A stretch of 64,000 nucleotides of DNA from Clostridium aciditolerans. Lineage in GTDB: Bacteria > Bacillota > Clostridia > Clostridiales > Clostridiaceae. The notes under the pieces are model-generated. The model saw nothing but the letters and a program-made list of their open reading frames with translations, made no database searches and was not told the origin of the DNA. The stretch covers positions 62,001 through 126,000 of the forward strand of contig NZ_JAEEGB010000009.1 in NCBI RefSeq assembly GCF_016316925.1. Reading direction: 5' to 3'. A program made the position numbers and the translations under genes. The first letter of the stretch is position 1. Each line of letters starts with the position of its first letter. Below, in pieces: positions 25,734 to 35,184 of this stretch.

Positions 25734-27125
25734 ATGGGTATAGTTCTTAAAGGTGGAAGGATTATAACTGCAGCAGATAGTTATGAAGCAGATATAAAAA
25801 TAGAAGGGGAAAAAATTGTTGCTATAGGAGATAACCTAGAATGTGAAGGAGACAAGGTAGTTTCGGTAGCGGGCTGCTACCTCCTTCCAGGAGGTATAGA
25901 TCCTCATACCCATTTTGATTTAGATGTTGGTTCTACTATTACTGCAGATGACTTTGAAAGTGGAACACGAGCTGCAATAGTCGGAGGAACAACTACTATA
26001 ATCGATTTTGCAACTCAAAACAAAGGGGAAACTTTAAAAAAGGCATTACAAAATTGGAACGAAAAAGCGAAGGGGAAGTGTTATTGCGATTATGGCTTCC
26101 ATATGGCGATAACTGACTGGAATGAAAGTATATGTAATGAAATGGGCGATATGATAAAAGAAGGTGTACCTTCTTTTAAGATGTATATGGCATACAAAAA
26201 TACCTTGCAGGTGGATGATGGGTCTATCTTTAGGGCATTAAAAAAGAGCAGCGAAATAGGAGCTTTAATCGGATTTCATTGTGAAAATGGAGATGTAATA
26301 GATGTATTGGTGAATGAAGCTAAAAGTAAGGGGAACACATCACCAAAATATCATTCAGAAACTAGGCCGGCAGAGGCAGAAAAAGAAGCAGTATTTAGAG
26401 CAATACAGCTTGGGGAATTAGCAAGTGTACCTGTTTATATAGTACATTTAAGCTCAAAGGAAGCACTTAGTATTGCTATGGAAGCAAGAAAAAGAGGAGC
26501 AGAGGTTTACGTGGAGACTTGCCCACAGTATTTATTATTAAATGACTCATATTATGATCCAAAAGGGGAAGATGAGTTTAGTGGAGCAAAATATGTAATG
26601 TCTCCTCCTCTAAGAAAATCTGATGATCAGAAGTCACTTTGGAAGGGGCTTAAATTCAATGAAATAGATACTGTGGCCACAGATCATTGTTCATTTAATT
26701 ACAAAGGGCAGAAGGATATAGGAATTAAAGATTTTAGTAAAATACCAAATGGAGCTCCTGGAGTAGAAAATAGAATGGCTTTACTTTATACCTATGGAGT
26801 AGCTACTGGAGCAATAACTGAAAATCAGTGGGTATCATTGACATCAACAAATGCTGCAAAGTTATTTGGACTTTTCCCACAAAAAGGAACAATACAGGTA
26901 GGAAGCGATGCAGATATCGTTGTGTGGGATCCAGAATATAGAGGAGTAATAACTGCTGAGAATCAAATACAAAATGTTGACTATAATCCTTATGAAGGCT
27001 TTGATCAAAGGGGAAAAGTACTTCATGTATTTTTAAGAGGGGGACAAATTGTTGTTAATTCAAATATAGTGTCAAAATCCCCTGATGGAATATACTTGCA
27101 TAGAAAACCATTTTCCAAAAAATAA
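25734..27125 (+). CDS. hydA: Dihydropyrimidinase/hydantoinase
   Basis: A 463-aa cyclic amidohydrolase with the HxH metal motif (PGGIDPHTHFD), the carbamylated-lysine region SFKMYMAYKN, later His ligands (IGFHCEN, YIVHLSSKEA), and Asp in VATDHCSF. It opens five- or six-membered cyclic ureides; here the probable substrate is a hydantoin- or imidazolone-like purine fragment. I start at ATG 25734, with GGAAGGAG 8 nt upstream; the longer frame from TTG 25716 overlaps the SD. In E. coli the equivalent cluster gene is hyuA/ygeZ. Confidence 0.93.
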   Translation: MGIVLKGGRIITAADSYEADIKIEGEKIVAIGDNLECEGDKVVSVAGCYLLPGGIDPHTHFDLDVGSTITADDFESGTRAAIVGGTTTIIDFATQNKGETLKKALQNWNEKAKGKCYCDYGFHMAITDWNESICNEMGDMIKEGVPSFKMYMAYKNTLQVDDGSIFRALKKSSEIGALIGFHCENGDVIDVLVNEAKSKGNTSPKYHSETRPAEAEKEAVFRAIQLGELASVPVYIVHLSSKEALSIAMEARKRGAEVYVETCPQYLLLNDSYYDPKGEDEFSGAKYVMSPPLRKSDDQKSLWKGLKFNEIDTVATDHCSFNYKGQKDIGIKDFSKIPNGAPGVENRMALLYTYGVATGAITENQWVSLTSTNAAKLFGLFPQKGTIQVGSDADIVVWDPEYRGVITAENQIQNVDYNPYEGFDQRGKVLHVFLRGGQIVVNSNIVSKSPDGIYLHRKPFSKK

Positions 27126-27216
27126 TTAGGTAAGGCATCTGAAAGAAAATAATAAGACCCAAAATAGGTTGAATATTTTTTTGAAGATGCCTTTAATAGA
27201 GAGAGAGGAATTTAAA

Positions 27217-29829
27217 ATGTTTGAAGTAAATGTAAATGGTAAGTGTTATAAATCTGAAATAGACATGCCATTAATGGATTTCCTACGTGATGAGTTAAAA
27301 ATAACATCAGTAAAGAACGGATGTAAAGAAGGTGCTTGTGGAACTTGTACTGTTATTATTGATGGAAAAACAACTCGTGCCTGCGTACAAAAGCTTTCTA
27401 GATTAGAAGGAAAGAAGATACAAACTATAGAAGGATTTACAGAAAGAGAGAGGGACGTATTTGTATATGCTTTTGCTGCTGCAGGAGCTGTACAATGTGG
27501 ATTCTGTATTCCAGGTATGGTTATATGCGGTAAATGTTTAATTGATCAAAATCCAGATCCTACAAGCGAGGATATAAAACAGGCTATTCGTACTAATATT
27601 TGCCGTTGTACTGGATATGCTAAGATTGAAGAAGGTATTCTTTTAGCTGCAAAAATGCTAAGAGAAAACTTGGAAATCCCTGAATTAAAACAAACAGGTA
27701 AGGTTGGAGAGAGAGTCTGCCGTGTGGATGCTCGTGAGAAGACATTGGGAACAGCAAAATACGTGGATGACTATGAGTTTGAGGGTATGCTTTACGGAAA
27801 GAATGTATTCAGTAAGTATGCTCGTGCAAAAGTATTATCTATCGATACAAGCAAGGCTCTTCAAATGCCAGGAGTTGTTGCTGTATACACGGCAAAGGAT
27901 ATTCCAGGAAAGAGATATATTGGTCACTTAGCACAAGACTGGCCAGGTATGATTGATATAGGAGAGGAAACTAAATGCATTGGTGATACTCTTGCAATGG
28001 TGGTTGCTGAAACAAAAGAACAGGCAGTGGCAGCTGTAAAAGCCGTGGAAGTAGAATATGAAGAATTAGAACCAATTCGTACTCCACAGGAGGCTGCTGT
28101 TCCAGGAGCTCACCAAGTACATGGAGAAGGCTTTATGCAATTCGGTAAGTTTAGAATTCCAGAAAACAACTTATTGGATCATGAAGAAGTAAAAAGAGGA
28201 GATGCGGAAACTGCACTTGCAAATTCTAAGTTTGTAGTGGAAGGTACTTTTCACGTTCCACCACAAGAACATGCTTTCATGGAACCAGAAACTGCAATTG
28301 GATTACCTGATGGAGATGGCGTAAAGGTTATAACTGGTGGACAAGGTATTTATGATGAATATCATGAAATTAGTAATTATCTTGGACTTCCAATGGAAAA
28401 GGTAAGAATACAAAGTGCTTTTGTCGGCGGAGGATTCGGTGGTAAGGAAGATATGAGTGTGCAGCATCAAGCAGCACTTTGTGCGTACTTGACTAAGAGA
28501 CCAGTAAAAGTATGGCTTAGCCGTCAGGAAAGTATAAACTATCATCCAAAACGTCATGCAATGGATATTTACGTAAAAGTTGGTTGCGATGAAAATGGTA
28601 TATTACAAGGAATGAAAGCTAGACTTACCTCTGATACAGGTGCTTATGCTTCTCTTGGTGGTCCAGTTCTACAAAGAGCTTGTACTCATGCAGGAGGCCC
28701 TTATAATTATCAAAATATGGACATTGAAGGAAATGCTTACTATACTAATAATCCACCTGCGGGTGCTTTCCGTGGCTTTGGAGTAACACAGTCTTGTGCA
28801 GCAGTAGAGCCACTTATAAATCAGCTTGCAGAGAAGGTTGGAATTTCTGGATGGGAGTTCCGTTATAGAAATGCTATTAGACCAGGACAATCACTACCTA
28901 ATGGACAGATAGCAGATGAAGGAACTGCTATGGCAGAAACATTAGAAGCAGTAAAAGAAGAATTTGAAAAGTATGAAGCAGATCCAAATTACTATGTAGG
29001 AATTGCTTCAGCAATGAAAAATGCAGGTCTTGGAGTAGGTGTCCCTGATACCGGACGTTGTAACCTAAAAGTAATAGATGGAAAAGTTTATGTAAGATCT
29101 TCTGCTGCTGCAATTGGACAAGGTTTACAAACTGTGTTAATGCAGATGGTAGCTGAAACAACAGGATTGGCTCCAGATACAATTGTCGTTGAACATCCTG
29201 ATACTAAGTATACACCTGACTCAGGAACTACAACAGCGTCTCGCCAAACTGTATTTGCAGGGGAAGCAGCACATCAATCATCATTGCAATTAAAAGCTGA
29301 TTTAGACAAAGGAAATACATTAAAAGATTTAGAGGGCAAAGAATATATTGGAGAATTTGATTTTAAATCAGATCCAATCGGTTCTGATAAACCTAATCCA
29401 GTAAGCCACGTTGCTTATGGATATGCAACACAACTTGTTGTTATCGATAAGGAAGGAAAGCTAGTAAAGGTTATTGCTGCACATGACATTGGTAGAGCAA
29501 TTAATCCTCTTTCTGCAGAAGGTCAGGTAGAAGGTGGGGTAGCTATGGGGCTTGGATATGGTTTAACAGAAAACTTCCCACTAAAAGAGGGGGTTCCTCA
29601 AGTAAAACTAGGTACTATAGGACTTTTAAAGTCAAGTCAAATGCCACATGTTGAAACTCATTTAATTGAGAAAAATGATCCTAATTCCGTTGCATATGGT
29701 GGTAAGGGTATCGGTGAAATAGTATGCTGTGTAGCTGCACCAGCATGTCAAAATGCGTACTACAAAAAAGACGGCGAATTCAGATATAATTATCCTCTTG
29801 AAGATACTGCTTACAGAAAGAAAAAGTAG
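27217..29829 (+). CDS. xdhA: Selenium-dependent xanthine dehydrogenase (fused 2Fe-2S and molybdopterin subunits)
   Basis: Hydroxylates xanthine (or, running in reverse, reduces urate) at a molybdenum cofactor. The 870-aa protein starts with a plant-type [2Fe-2S] ferredoxin domain (C36, C41, C44, C56), then a second [2Fe-2S] domain (C94, C97, C129, C131), and from about residue 180 the molybdopterin domains (FVGGGFGGKED, AFRGFGVTQS, GGKGIGEIVCC). There is no FAD domain. Selenium in this enzyme type is a labile Mo-bound atom, so no in-frame UGA is needed and none is seen. ATG 27217 has GAGAGAGGAA 6 nt upstream; the frame is open from TTG 27169. Last gene of the operon. Confidence 0.93.
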   Translation: MFEVNVNGKCYKSEIDMPLMDFLRDELKITSVKNGCKEGACGTCTVIIDGKTTRACVQKLSRLEGKKIQTIEGFTERERDVFVYAFAAAGAVQCGFCIPGMVICGKCLIDQNPDPTSEDIKQAIRTNICRCTGYAKIEEGILLAAKMLRENLEIPELKQTGKVGERVCRVDAREKTLGTAKYVDDYEFEGMLYGKNVFSKYARAKVLSIDTSKALQMPGVVAVYTAKDIPGKRYIGHLAQDWPGMIDIGEETKCIGDTLAMVVAETKEQAVAAVKAVEVEYEELEPIRTPQEAAVPGAHQVHGEGFMQFGKFRIPENNLLDHEEVKRGDAETALANSKFVVEGTFHVPPQEHAFMEPETAIGLPDGDGVKVITGGQGIYDEYHEISNYLGLPMEKVRIQSAFVGGGFGGKEDMSVQHQAALCAYLTKRPVKVWLSRQESINYHPKRHAMDIYVKVGCDENGILQGMKARLTSDTGAYASLGGPVLQRACTHAGGPYNYQNMDIEGNAYYTNNPPAGAFRGFGVTQSCAAVEPLINQLAEKVGISGWEFRYRNAIRPGQSLPNGQIADEGTAMAETLEAVKEEFEKYEADPNYYVGIASAMKNAGLGVGVPDTGRCNLKVIDGKVYVRSSAAAIGQGLQTVLMQMVAETTGLAPDTIVVEHPDTKYTPDSGTTTASRQTVFAGEAAHQSSLQLKADLDKGNTLKDLEGKEYIGEFDFKSDPIGSDKPNPVSHVAYGYATQLVVIDKEGKLVKVIAAHDIGRAINPLSAEGQVEGGVAMGLGYGLTENFPLKEGVPQVKLGTIGLLKSSQMPHVETHLIEKNDPNSVAYGGKGIGEIVCCVAAPACQNAYYKKDGEFRYNYPLEDTAYRKKK

Positions 29830-29841
29830 ACATAATAACTT

Positions 29842-29888
29842 ATATCAATAAAGGACATCTAAACATTGTAGATGTCCTTTATTGATAT
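29842..29888 (+). terminator. Terminator of the ygeX-xdhA operon
   Basis: ATCAATAAAGGACATCTA (29844-29861) pairs perfectly with 29869-29886, giving an 18-bp stem with T-rich ends. Confidence 0.85.
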
Positions 29889-29936
29889 CTCAGAAATTTA
29901 AGATGTAATAAAATAAAATTATTTGGAGATTAGAGA

Positions 29937-31157
29937 ATGAATAATAATTATTGGTTAAAGAATGTATTACTAGAAGATGGATTTATATATGAAAAAAGTG
30001 ATATAGTAGGTACCAAAACATCTATTTATAATATTCTTATTAAGGATGGTAAGGTAGAGGACTTTGTAGAAGGAGAAATAAACTGTGAAGGGATAAATAT
30101 TGTTGATGGAAAAGGATTACTTATTCTCCCTGGATTTCATGAAAATCACATACATATAGATAAGACTTATTATGGTAGTGAATGGCAAGCTTGCAAACCT
30201 TTTAGGGGTGTAGCAGGGCGTATAGAAGAAGAAAAAACACTCTTAGTTGATCAATTTCCAACACTAGTAGATAGGGCTGAAAAAGTGTTAAAGCTTTTAT
30301 CAGATAACGGAGCAGTGCATGTTCGTACTCATTGTAATGTAGATCAGATATGCTGTTTAAAAAATGTTGAAGGTACCTTAAAGGCTCTCCAATCTTTCAA
30401 CAATAAGATGACTTATGATATAGTAGCATTCCCACAACATGGCCTTTTAAAAGGTAATACGGTGTCACTTATAAAAGAGGCTATGAATATGGGGGGCAAT
30501 GTAATGGGAGGACTGGACCCTGCTAATGTTGATGGAGATATAGATAAATCTCTAAATACTATAATGGATATTGCAACTAATTTTGATTCGGATATAGATA
30601 TTCATCTACATGATGGTGGTAGTCTAGGTATCTTTACGATAAAGAGATTAATAAGGCTTGTAGAGGAAGCAAAGTGGCAAGGAAGAGTCAACATAAGTCA
30701 TTGCTATTGCTTAGCTCATGTTTCTAGTGAAGAGGCTTCGATGATGGCTGAGGCTATGGCAGCTAGTGGAATAAGCATATCTTCCTCAATTCCAATAGAT
30801 ATCCCAGTTATACCTATACCTATGCTTCATGAAAAAGGCGTGAAGGTTGCAGCTGTAAATGATAGTATTACAGATCATTGGTTTCCATTTGGAACTGGAG
30901 ACATGCTTGAAAGAGCAACAAGATTATGTGAAAGGTTTGGCTGGATAGATGAATACTCATTATCTAGAGGAATTAGTTTTATTACAGGTGGAAAGACGAT
31001 TCTAGATGCTAAAGGAAATAGAATATGGCCACAAATAGGAGATGATGCTAGTTTTGTTTTGACGAAAGCATCCTGTTCAGCAGAAGCTGTGGCTAGAAGA
31101 ACTGAAAGAAAAGCTGTGGTCTTTAAAGGGGAAATAATAAAGAATAATATACTATAG
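29937..31157 (+). CDS. Cytosine-deaminase-like amidohydrolase
   Basis: A 406-aa amidohydrolase of the CodA/cytosine deaminase branch: GFHENHIHIDKTYYGSEW carries the HxH-type metal ligands, VRTHCNVDQ and IDIHLHDGGS follow, then ISHCYCLAHV, and VAAVNDSITDHWFPFGTGDM holds the distal Asp. Possible substrates are cytosine, isoguanine or related aminopurines. It lies just behind the xdhA operon terminator, with its own ATTTGGAGATTAGAG SD region, so it may be separately expressed, but the location suggests a purine/pyrimidine salvage link. A small terminator follows at 31155. Confidence 0.82.
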   Translation: MNNNYWLKNVLLEDGFIYEKSDIVGTKTSIYNILIKDGKVEDFVEGEINCEGINIVDGKGLLILPGFHENHIHIDKTYYGSEWQACKPFRGVAGRIEEEKTLLVDQFPTLVDRAEKVLKLLSDNGAVHVRTHCNVDQICCLKNVEGTLKALQSFNNKMTYDIVAFPQHGLLKGNTVSLIKEAMNMGGNVMGGLDPANVDGDIDKSLNTIMDIATNFDSDIDIHLHDGGSLGIFTIKRLIRLVEEAKWQGRVNISHCYCLAHVSSEEASMMAEAMAASGISISSSIPIDIPVIPIPMLHEKGVKVAAVNDSITDHWFPFGTGDMLERATRLCERFGWIDEYSLSRGISFITGGKTILDAKGNRIWPQIGDDASFVLTKASCSAEAVARRTERKAVVFKGEIIKNNIL

Positions 31158-31180
31158 GGTGTTACTAACACCCTATTTTA
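31155..31180 (+). terminator. Terminator of the cytosine-deaminase-like gene
   Basis: TAGGGTGTTA (31155-31164) pairs with TAACACCCTA (31166-31175), then TTTTAATTT. Confidence 0.75.
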
Positions 31181-31211
31181 ATTTCTTTATTTATATTTCC
31201 TAGCATAAAGG

Positions 31212-31256
31212 CAATCACCAAGGACTCTAGTAGCATCCAAGAGTCTCTGGTGATTG
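31212..31256. repeat. Imperfect 17-bp inverted repeat without a T tract
   Basis: CAATCACCAAGGACTCT (31212-31228) pairs with AGAGTCTCTGGTGATTG (31240-31256), two mismatched positions. It lies in the 240-nt gap before the acyltransferase gene, where no other gene is seen. Confidence 0.6.
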
Positions 31257-31421
31257 TTCTCGCGTTGGAAATTAATGTTGGCATGCATTTTATGACGAAA
31301 TATGAGAGCTTTTAAAACTTTTTGCGGAACTTCTACGTCTATTATTATGAAAACATATGGATAGATAAATATTGATTGAAAATATTTTTAAAGACAATTA
31401 GCAAAGGAGATGGTGTTTTTT

Positions 31422-33260
31422 ATGTTAAACAATATGCAGAATCGTCGATATATCACTGGATTAGATGGACTTCGAGCCTTTGCAGTACTAGCAGTTATTG
31501 CTTATCACTTTGGATTCAGCTGGGCTATGGGTGGATTTTTAGGGGTTGATATCTTTTTTGTTATATCTGGTTATCTTATAACATCCCAAATATTAACTTC
31601 ACTAGGAAGTGACTTTAATTTTAGTTTGAAGGAATTTTGGATTAGACGTATTAGAAGGTTGCTACCAGCTGCTTATGTAATGATTATAACTATTTTTACA
31701 TGGGTGACACTGTTTAATCGAAAAATAATAACTACAGTTTTAAAGGATGGAATATCTTCTATTATTTATGCAAGTAATTGGTGGTTTATTTTTCACAAGA
31801 TCTCTTATTTCGATAGTTTTGGTTCACCTTCACCTTTTAAAAATCTTTGGTCCTTAGCAATAGAAGAACAATTCTACATAATATGGCCTATTATTCTGAT
31901 AATAGGGCTTAAGGTTTTTAAAAAGCGAACAAAGTTTGCTAACATTGTTTTCATTGGAGCGGTATGTTCAGCTATGTTAATGGGTATATTGTATAATCCA
32001 GGTGAGGATCCGAGTCGTGTATACTATGGGACGGATACCCGCGCTTTTGAATTACTTATAGGCGGTTGGCTAGCTATGATTTTTCCAATGAAAAGATTTT
32101 TATCACAAAATAATGCTACTATGAGAAAAAGAAAAGCATTGAATATTACTAGTATGATTACTTTCACTATTTTTATTTTTAGCGTAGTTTTCATGAATGA
32201 ATATCAAACATTTTTATATAGGGGTGGTATGTTTCTGTTTAGCTTAAATTCAGCCATACTTATAGCTTGTGTTTGTAGTCCTAACAGTTATTTAGGTCAT
32301 TTACTTTCGTGGAAGCCTCTACGCTGGATTGGTAAAAGATCCTATGGTATTTATCTTTGGCATTATCCTATTATTGTTTTGAGTACTCCTGTTTATGAAA
32401 TAGGAAATCAAACAGGCTGGCGTGTATGTGCGCAACTGGCTATTACATTTATTATTGCAGAGTTTTCATACCGTTTTATAGAAACACCTATACAAAAGTA
32501 TGGATTTAAAGGATTTTTTAGGAGATGTCTAACAATCAATGGTTTTCGCTTTAGAAGACTATCTTTGGCTAGAATGACTGCAATTGTAATTGTACCTATA
32601 GTACTTGTTGTGGTTACTGCTGTAAGCACCATTGCAACAAAAGCAGAGCAGCAAGGGGAAAAGGTTAAAGCAGCTCAATCTGAAACAATTACCAATAATA
32701 CAGAGAAATCTTCTATAAGTAAAGATTCAGATATAAGCTCTGATAAAAAAAGTGAGACAAGTTCTCCGGCTGCCACTAAATCTTACAATGAAATATTGGC
32801 TATAGGAGATTCTGTCATGTTAGATATTGCATCAAATCTTAATAAAGTATATCCTAACATCACGATTGATGGAAAAGTTGGAAGGCAACTGAATCAAGCT
32901 ATTGAGCTGGCACCTACTTATGCAGCTTTTAATGATGCAAATAAAGCTGTCATTATTGAGTTGGGGACAAATGGTTATTTTACTGATAAAGAGATTGATA
33001 ATCTGCTTAATTCTTTTAATAAAGCGCATATCTATTTAGTAAATGTACGTGTACCACGCCAATGGGAAAAGCAAGTGAATAATGCTTTAAATAAAAAAGC
33101 TAAAGAAAGAGATAATGTAACTTTAATTGATTGGTATTCTTCATCAATTAACCATCCTGAGTATTTTGTATCTGACGGTGTGCATTTGCAGCCTAAAGGG
33201 ATTGAAGCTTTAACATCCCTTATAGATCAAGCTTTAAGTGAAAATAAAAATATTAAATAG
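31422..33260 (+). CDS. oatA: OatA-type acyltransferase with C-terminal SGNH domain
   Basis: A 612-aa membrane acyltransferase. The N-terminal AT3 domain (about 1-390) has the motifs ITGLDGLRAFAVLAVIAYH, GGFLGVDIFFVISGYLI, RRIRRLLPA and WSLAIEEQFYIIWP, with about ten to eleven membrane helices. A Ser/Lys-rich linker (about 410-445) leads to an extracytoplasmic SGNH esterase-like domain: LAIGDSVML, ELGTNG and DGVHLQPKG supply Ser, Asn and the Asp/His pair. This architecture is that of OatA, which O-acetylates muramic acid and gives lysozyme resistance. ATG 31422 has AAGGAG 12 nt upstream, a long spacing; the nearer ATG 31410 leaves no spacing. Confidence 0.9.
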   Translation: MLNNMQNRRYITGLDGLRAFAVLAVIAYHFGFSWAMGGFLGVDIFFVISGYLITSQILTSLGSDFNFSLKEFWIRRIRRLLPAAYVMIITIFTWVTLFNRKIITTVLKDGISSIIYASNWWFIFHKISYFDSFGSPSPFKNLWSLAIEEQFYIIWPIILIIGLKVFKKRTKFANIVFIGAVCSAMLMGILYNPGEDPSRVYYGTDTRAFELLIGGWLAMIFPMKRFLSQNNATMRKRKALNITSMITFTIFIFSVVFMNEYQTFLYRGGMFLFSLNSAILIACVCSPNSYLGHLLSWKPLRWIGKRSYGIYLWHYPIIVLSTPVYEIGNQTGWRVCAQLAITFIIAEFSYRFIETPIQKYGFKGFFRRCLTINGFRFRRLSLARMTAIVIVPIVLVVVTAVSTIATKAEQQGEKVKAAQSETITNNTEKSSISKDSDISSDKKSETSSPAATKSYNEILAIGDSVMLDIASNLNKVYPNITIDGKVGRQLNQAIELAPTYAAFNDANKAVIIELGTNGYFTDKEIDNLLNSFNKAHIYLVNVRVPRQWEKQVNNALNKKAKERDNVTLIDWYSSSINHPEYFVSDGVHLQPKGIEALTSLIDQALSENKNIK

Positions 33261-33306
33261 TTACAATATTTTTCTTTTATAAACCATATGTCTTCTTTGA
33301 ATGAAT

Positions 33307-33374
33307 GAACTCGTTCGTTATTTAAAGGGGAGTCTCAGATGGGTAGAAAAAATTCTAAAAAAGCTAATGGATAA
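33307..33374 (+). other. Operator-like palindrome plus 11-codon reading frame, possible remnant of a regulator gene
   Basis: GAACTCGTTC (33307-33316) is palindromic and is followed by AAAGGGGAG and an ATG at 33339 that opens MGRKNSKKANG and stops at 33374. The stop overlaps a perfect inverted repeat. It looks like a 5' end of a gene whose body is gone, but a real micro-peptide is not excluded. Confidence 0.3.
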
Positions 33375-33412
33375 GCTGTTTCAAAAGTAATAAATTACTT
33401 TTGAAACAGCTT
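33373..33412. terminator. Perfect 19-bp inverted repeat between convergent genes
   Basis: AAGCTGTTTCAAAAGTAAT (33373-33391) and its exact complement (33394-33412). No T tract follows in either direction, but it sits between oatA and the convergent CGGC gene and probably ends transcription from both sides. Confidence 0.55.
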
Positions 33413-33463
33413 CTATACTAAACTTATGCTATATACATTTCTAATGTTATAATTTAATTTTTA

Positions 33464-33784
33464 CTAAATATCATGTGTATAACCTATTATATTAAACTCC
33501 TTATTTAGAGAATCAATAAACTGATTATAGAAAGAACACTTAAGCTTTATGCATGTAGCTAAATGTATAGTGTCCACACCCTTTATTTTCATTCTATTTG
33601 CTCTATCTAGCACCTGATCTATAGAATCTTGGCTACAACCATTACAGTGAACAAAAGATATTATTTGCGAATCTTTATCATAATTCTCAAAAGCTGCTGC
33701 TCTTTCATTATAGGCTTTAAAGCACCCGAAGCTAGTACATTCCTTACTTTCGTTATAACAATTAATAATGCCAATTTTACTCAT
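33464..33784 (-). CDS. CGGC-domain-like small cysteine-rich protein
   Basis: A 106-aa protein with eight cysteines (INCYNESKECTSFGC, VHCNGCSQD, ATCIKLKC). The layout and the CxGC motif (here CNGC) resemble the CGGC-domain family of putative metal-binding proteins in anaerobes. Function unknown; a metal or redox role is only suggested by the cysteines. It stands alone, downstream of rlmH on the same strand, with a 139-nt gap between them. Confidence 0.65.
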   Translation of the reverse strand: MSKIGIINCYNESKECTSFGCFKAYNERAAAFENYDKDSQIISFVHCNGCSQDSIDQVLDRANRMKIKGVDTIHLATCIKLKCSFYNQFIDSLNKEFNIIGYTHDI

Positions 33785-33923
33785 AATTATAATTCCACTC
33801 CTCGTAAAAGTTTATTTTATATTTTGATTGTAGCATTACTAAAAGTAATAAATCTTCCTGTATTTCGCTATCTAATTTCAAGTTTTTTCACTAGGGTATT
33901 TCAGGTACTCAAAAGAGTCTACG

Positions 33924-34403
33924 TCATTTATGGTATGGTTCCCCATTAATTATTCTAAATCCCCTATAAACCTGCTCCAGCAGAATAACCCTCATAAGCT
34001 GATGTGGAAAAGTCATCTTGGAAAAACAAAGGCTAAAATCTGCTCTATCTAAAACAGCTTTAGAAAGCCCAAGAGACCCACCTATTACAAAAGCTATATT
34101 GCTATTACCTTTAATTCCAGCTTCCTTTATAAAGCCTGCTAGCTCCTCAGAGGAGAGCATTTTACCCTTAAGGTCTAATGTCACTACAAACATGTTATCT
34201 TTCACATGCTTTAGAATATTTATACCTTCTTTCTCTTTTATTAAAAGTTCTTCCTTTTCAGAGGCATTATCAGGAGTTTTTTCATCGGGAACTTCTATAA
34301 TCTCTAGCTTACAATATCTTGATAGACGTTTAGAATATTCATCGATAGCCTGCTTTAAATATTTTTCTTTAAGTTTGCCGACACATATTGTGGATATGTT
34401 CAT
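33924..34403 (-). CDS. rlmH: 23S rRNA (pseudouridine(1915)-N3)-methyltransferase RlmH
   Basis: SPOUT-class methyltransferase of 159 aa, the normal length. The SAM-binding trefoil knot is visible in IAFVIGGSLGLSKAVLDRAD and LPHQLMRVILLEQVYRGFRI (here FPHQLMRV). It methylates pseudouridine 1915 in helix 69. TTGGAGGTAAACTT precedes ATG 34403. The neighbourhood (YycJ, CxxH/CxxC, rlmH) mirrors the end of the Bacillus walRK cluster. Confidence 0.96.
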   Translation of the reverse strand: MNISTICVGKLKEKYLKQAIDEYSKRLSRYCKLEIIEVPDEKTPDNASEKEELLIKEKEGINILKHVKDNMFVVTLDLKGKMLSSEELAGFIKEAGIKGNSNIAFVIGGSLGLSKAVLDRADFSLCFSKMTFPHQLMRVILLEQVYRGFRIINGEPYHK

Positions 34404-34515
34404 AAGTTTACCTCCAACTTGTTAATTAAAATTAAGTACTTATTCTATATAAGTTTATCAAAACCTGATCACAGAAATAAATGCTAACTTGGTTTAAGGA
34501 CTATTTCCTGATATC

Positions 34516-34550
34516 AAAAAATCCTTACACAGTAGTGTAAGGATTTAATT
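34516..34550 (-). terminator. Terminator after the SEC-C protein gene
   Basis: AAATCCTTACAC (34519-34530) pairs with GTGTAAGGATTT (34535-34546); A run follows on plus, i.e. U run on the minus transcript. Confidence 0.8.
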
Positions 34551-34566
34551 ATTTAAGAATTATGTA

Positions 34567-35064
34567 CTATTTTCCGCAACAATTTTTATATTTTTTGCCG
34601 CTTCCACATGGGCAAGCATCGTTTCTTCCAACTTTGTTTTTATTTACAACAGTTTTTGAAGCAACCCATTGTTGACGAATTTCTTTTCTTTTTTCTGGTG
34701 AGAATATAGACTCCCATTGTGGAAGACCATACAAATAGTCTGCTTTAGCATCTAACATGTTAAAATATAACTTTTCAAAGTTAATTTTTACGGATATATC
34801 AGAATCTTCCTCTAAGCTTTCAAGGTCAAGAGATTCTTCAAGACTATCATTTATTCCATCTAGGAATCCCATGAAAAAGATTGTTGTAGTTTCATATCTG
34901 CTTGCTAAGTCCTTTATTGAACCGCTTACAGTATCTTTATGTTCAGCTAAGATTCTTGTATAAATATGTTTTTCAATTGAACCATATTCTTTCCAGAATT
35001 CAGCCTCTCCTCTAGTTTTAACAAAATCTATGACCATATCTGTCCAATTTTTATACAAACTCAT
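34567..35064 (-). CDS. SEC-C motif protein
   Basis: A 165-aa protein ending in a SEC-C zinc motif, [18 protein letters not shown] (CxC...CC), the same module found at the C-terminus of SecA. Residues 1-140 are helical and acidic, with no domain I recognise. The SEC-C tail suggests binding to zinc and perhaps ribosomes or nucleic acid. AAAAGGAGAATAACT precedes the ATG at 35064. Confidence 0.75.
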   Translation of the reverse strand: MSLYKNWTDMVIDFVKTRGEAEFWKEYGSIEKHIYTRILAEHKDTVSGSIKDLASRYETTTIFFMGFLDGINDSLEESLDLESLEEDSDISVKINFEKLYFNMLDAKADYLYGLPQWESIFSPEKRKEIRQQWVASKTVVNKNKVGRNDACPCGSGKKYKNCCGK

Positions 35065-35184
35065 AGTTATTCTCCTTTTGCAAATATATTACTAATTTTG
35101 AAAATATACCACTTGATTATTATAATAGAAATTATAACATTTTTCAATAATTTTTGATATTTATACTAATCAAGTTTATTTTAT

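Noticed and set aside
27217-29829. Selenocysteine (in-frame UGA) in the xanthine dehydrogenase
   Set aside because: The frame is open throughout without UGA; selenium in this enzyme family is a labile cofactor atom.
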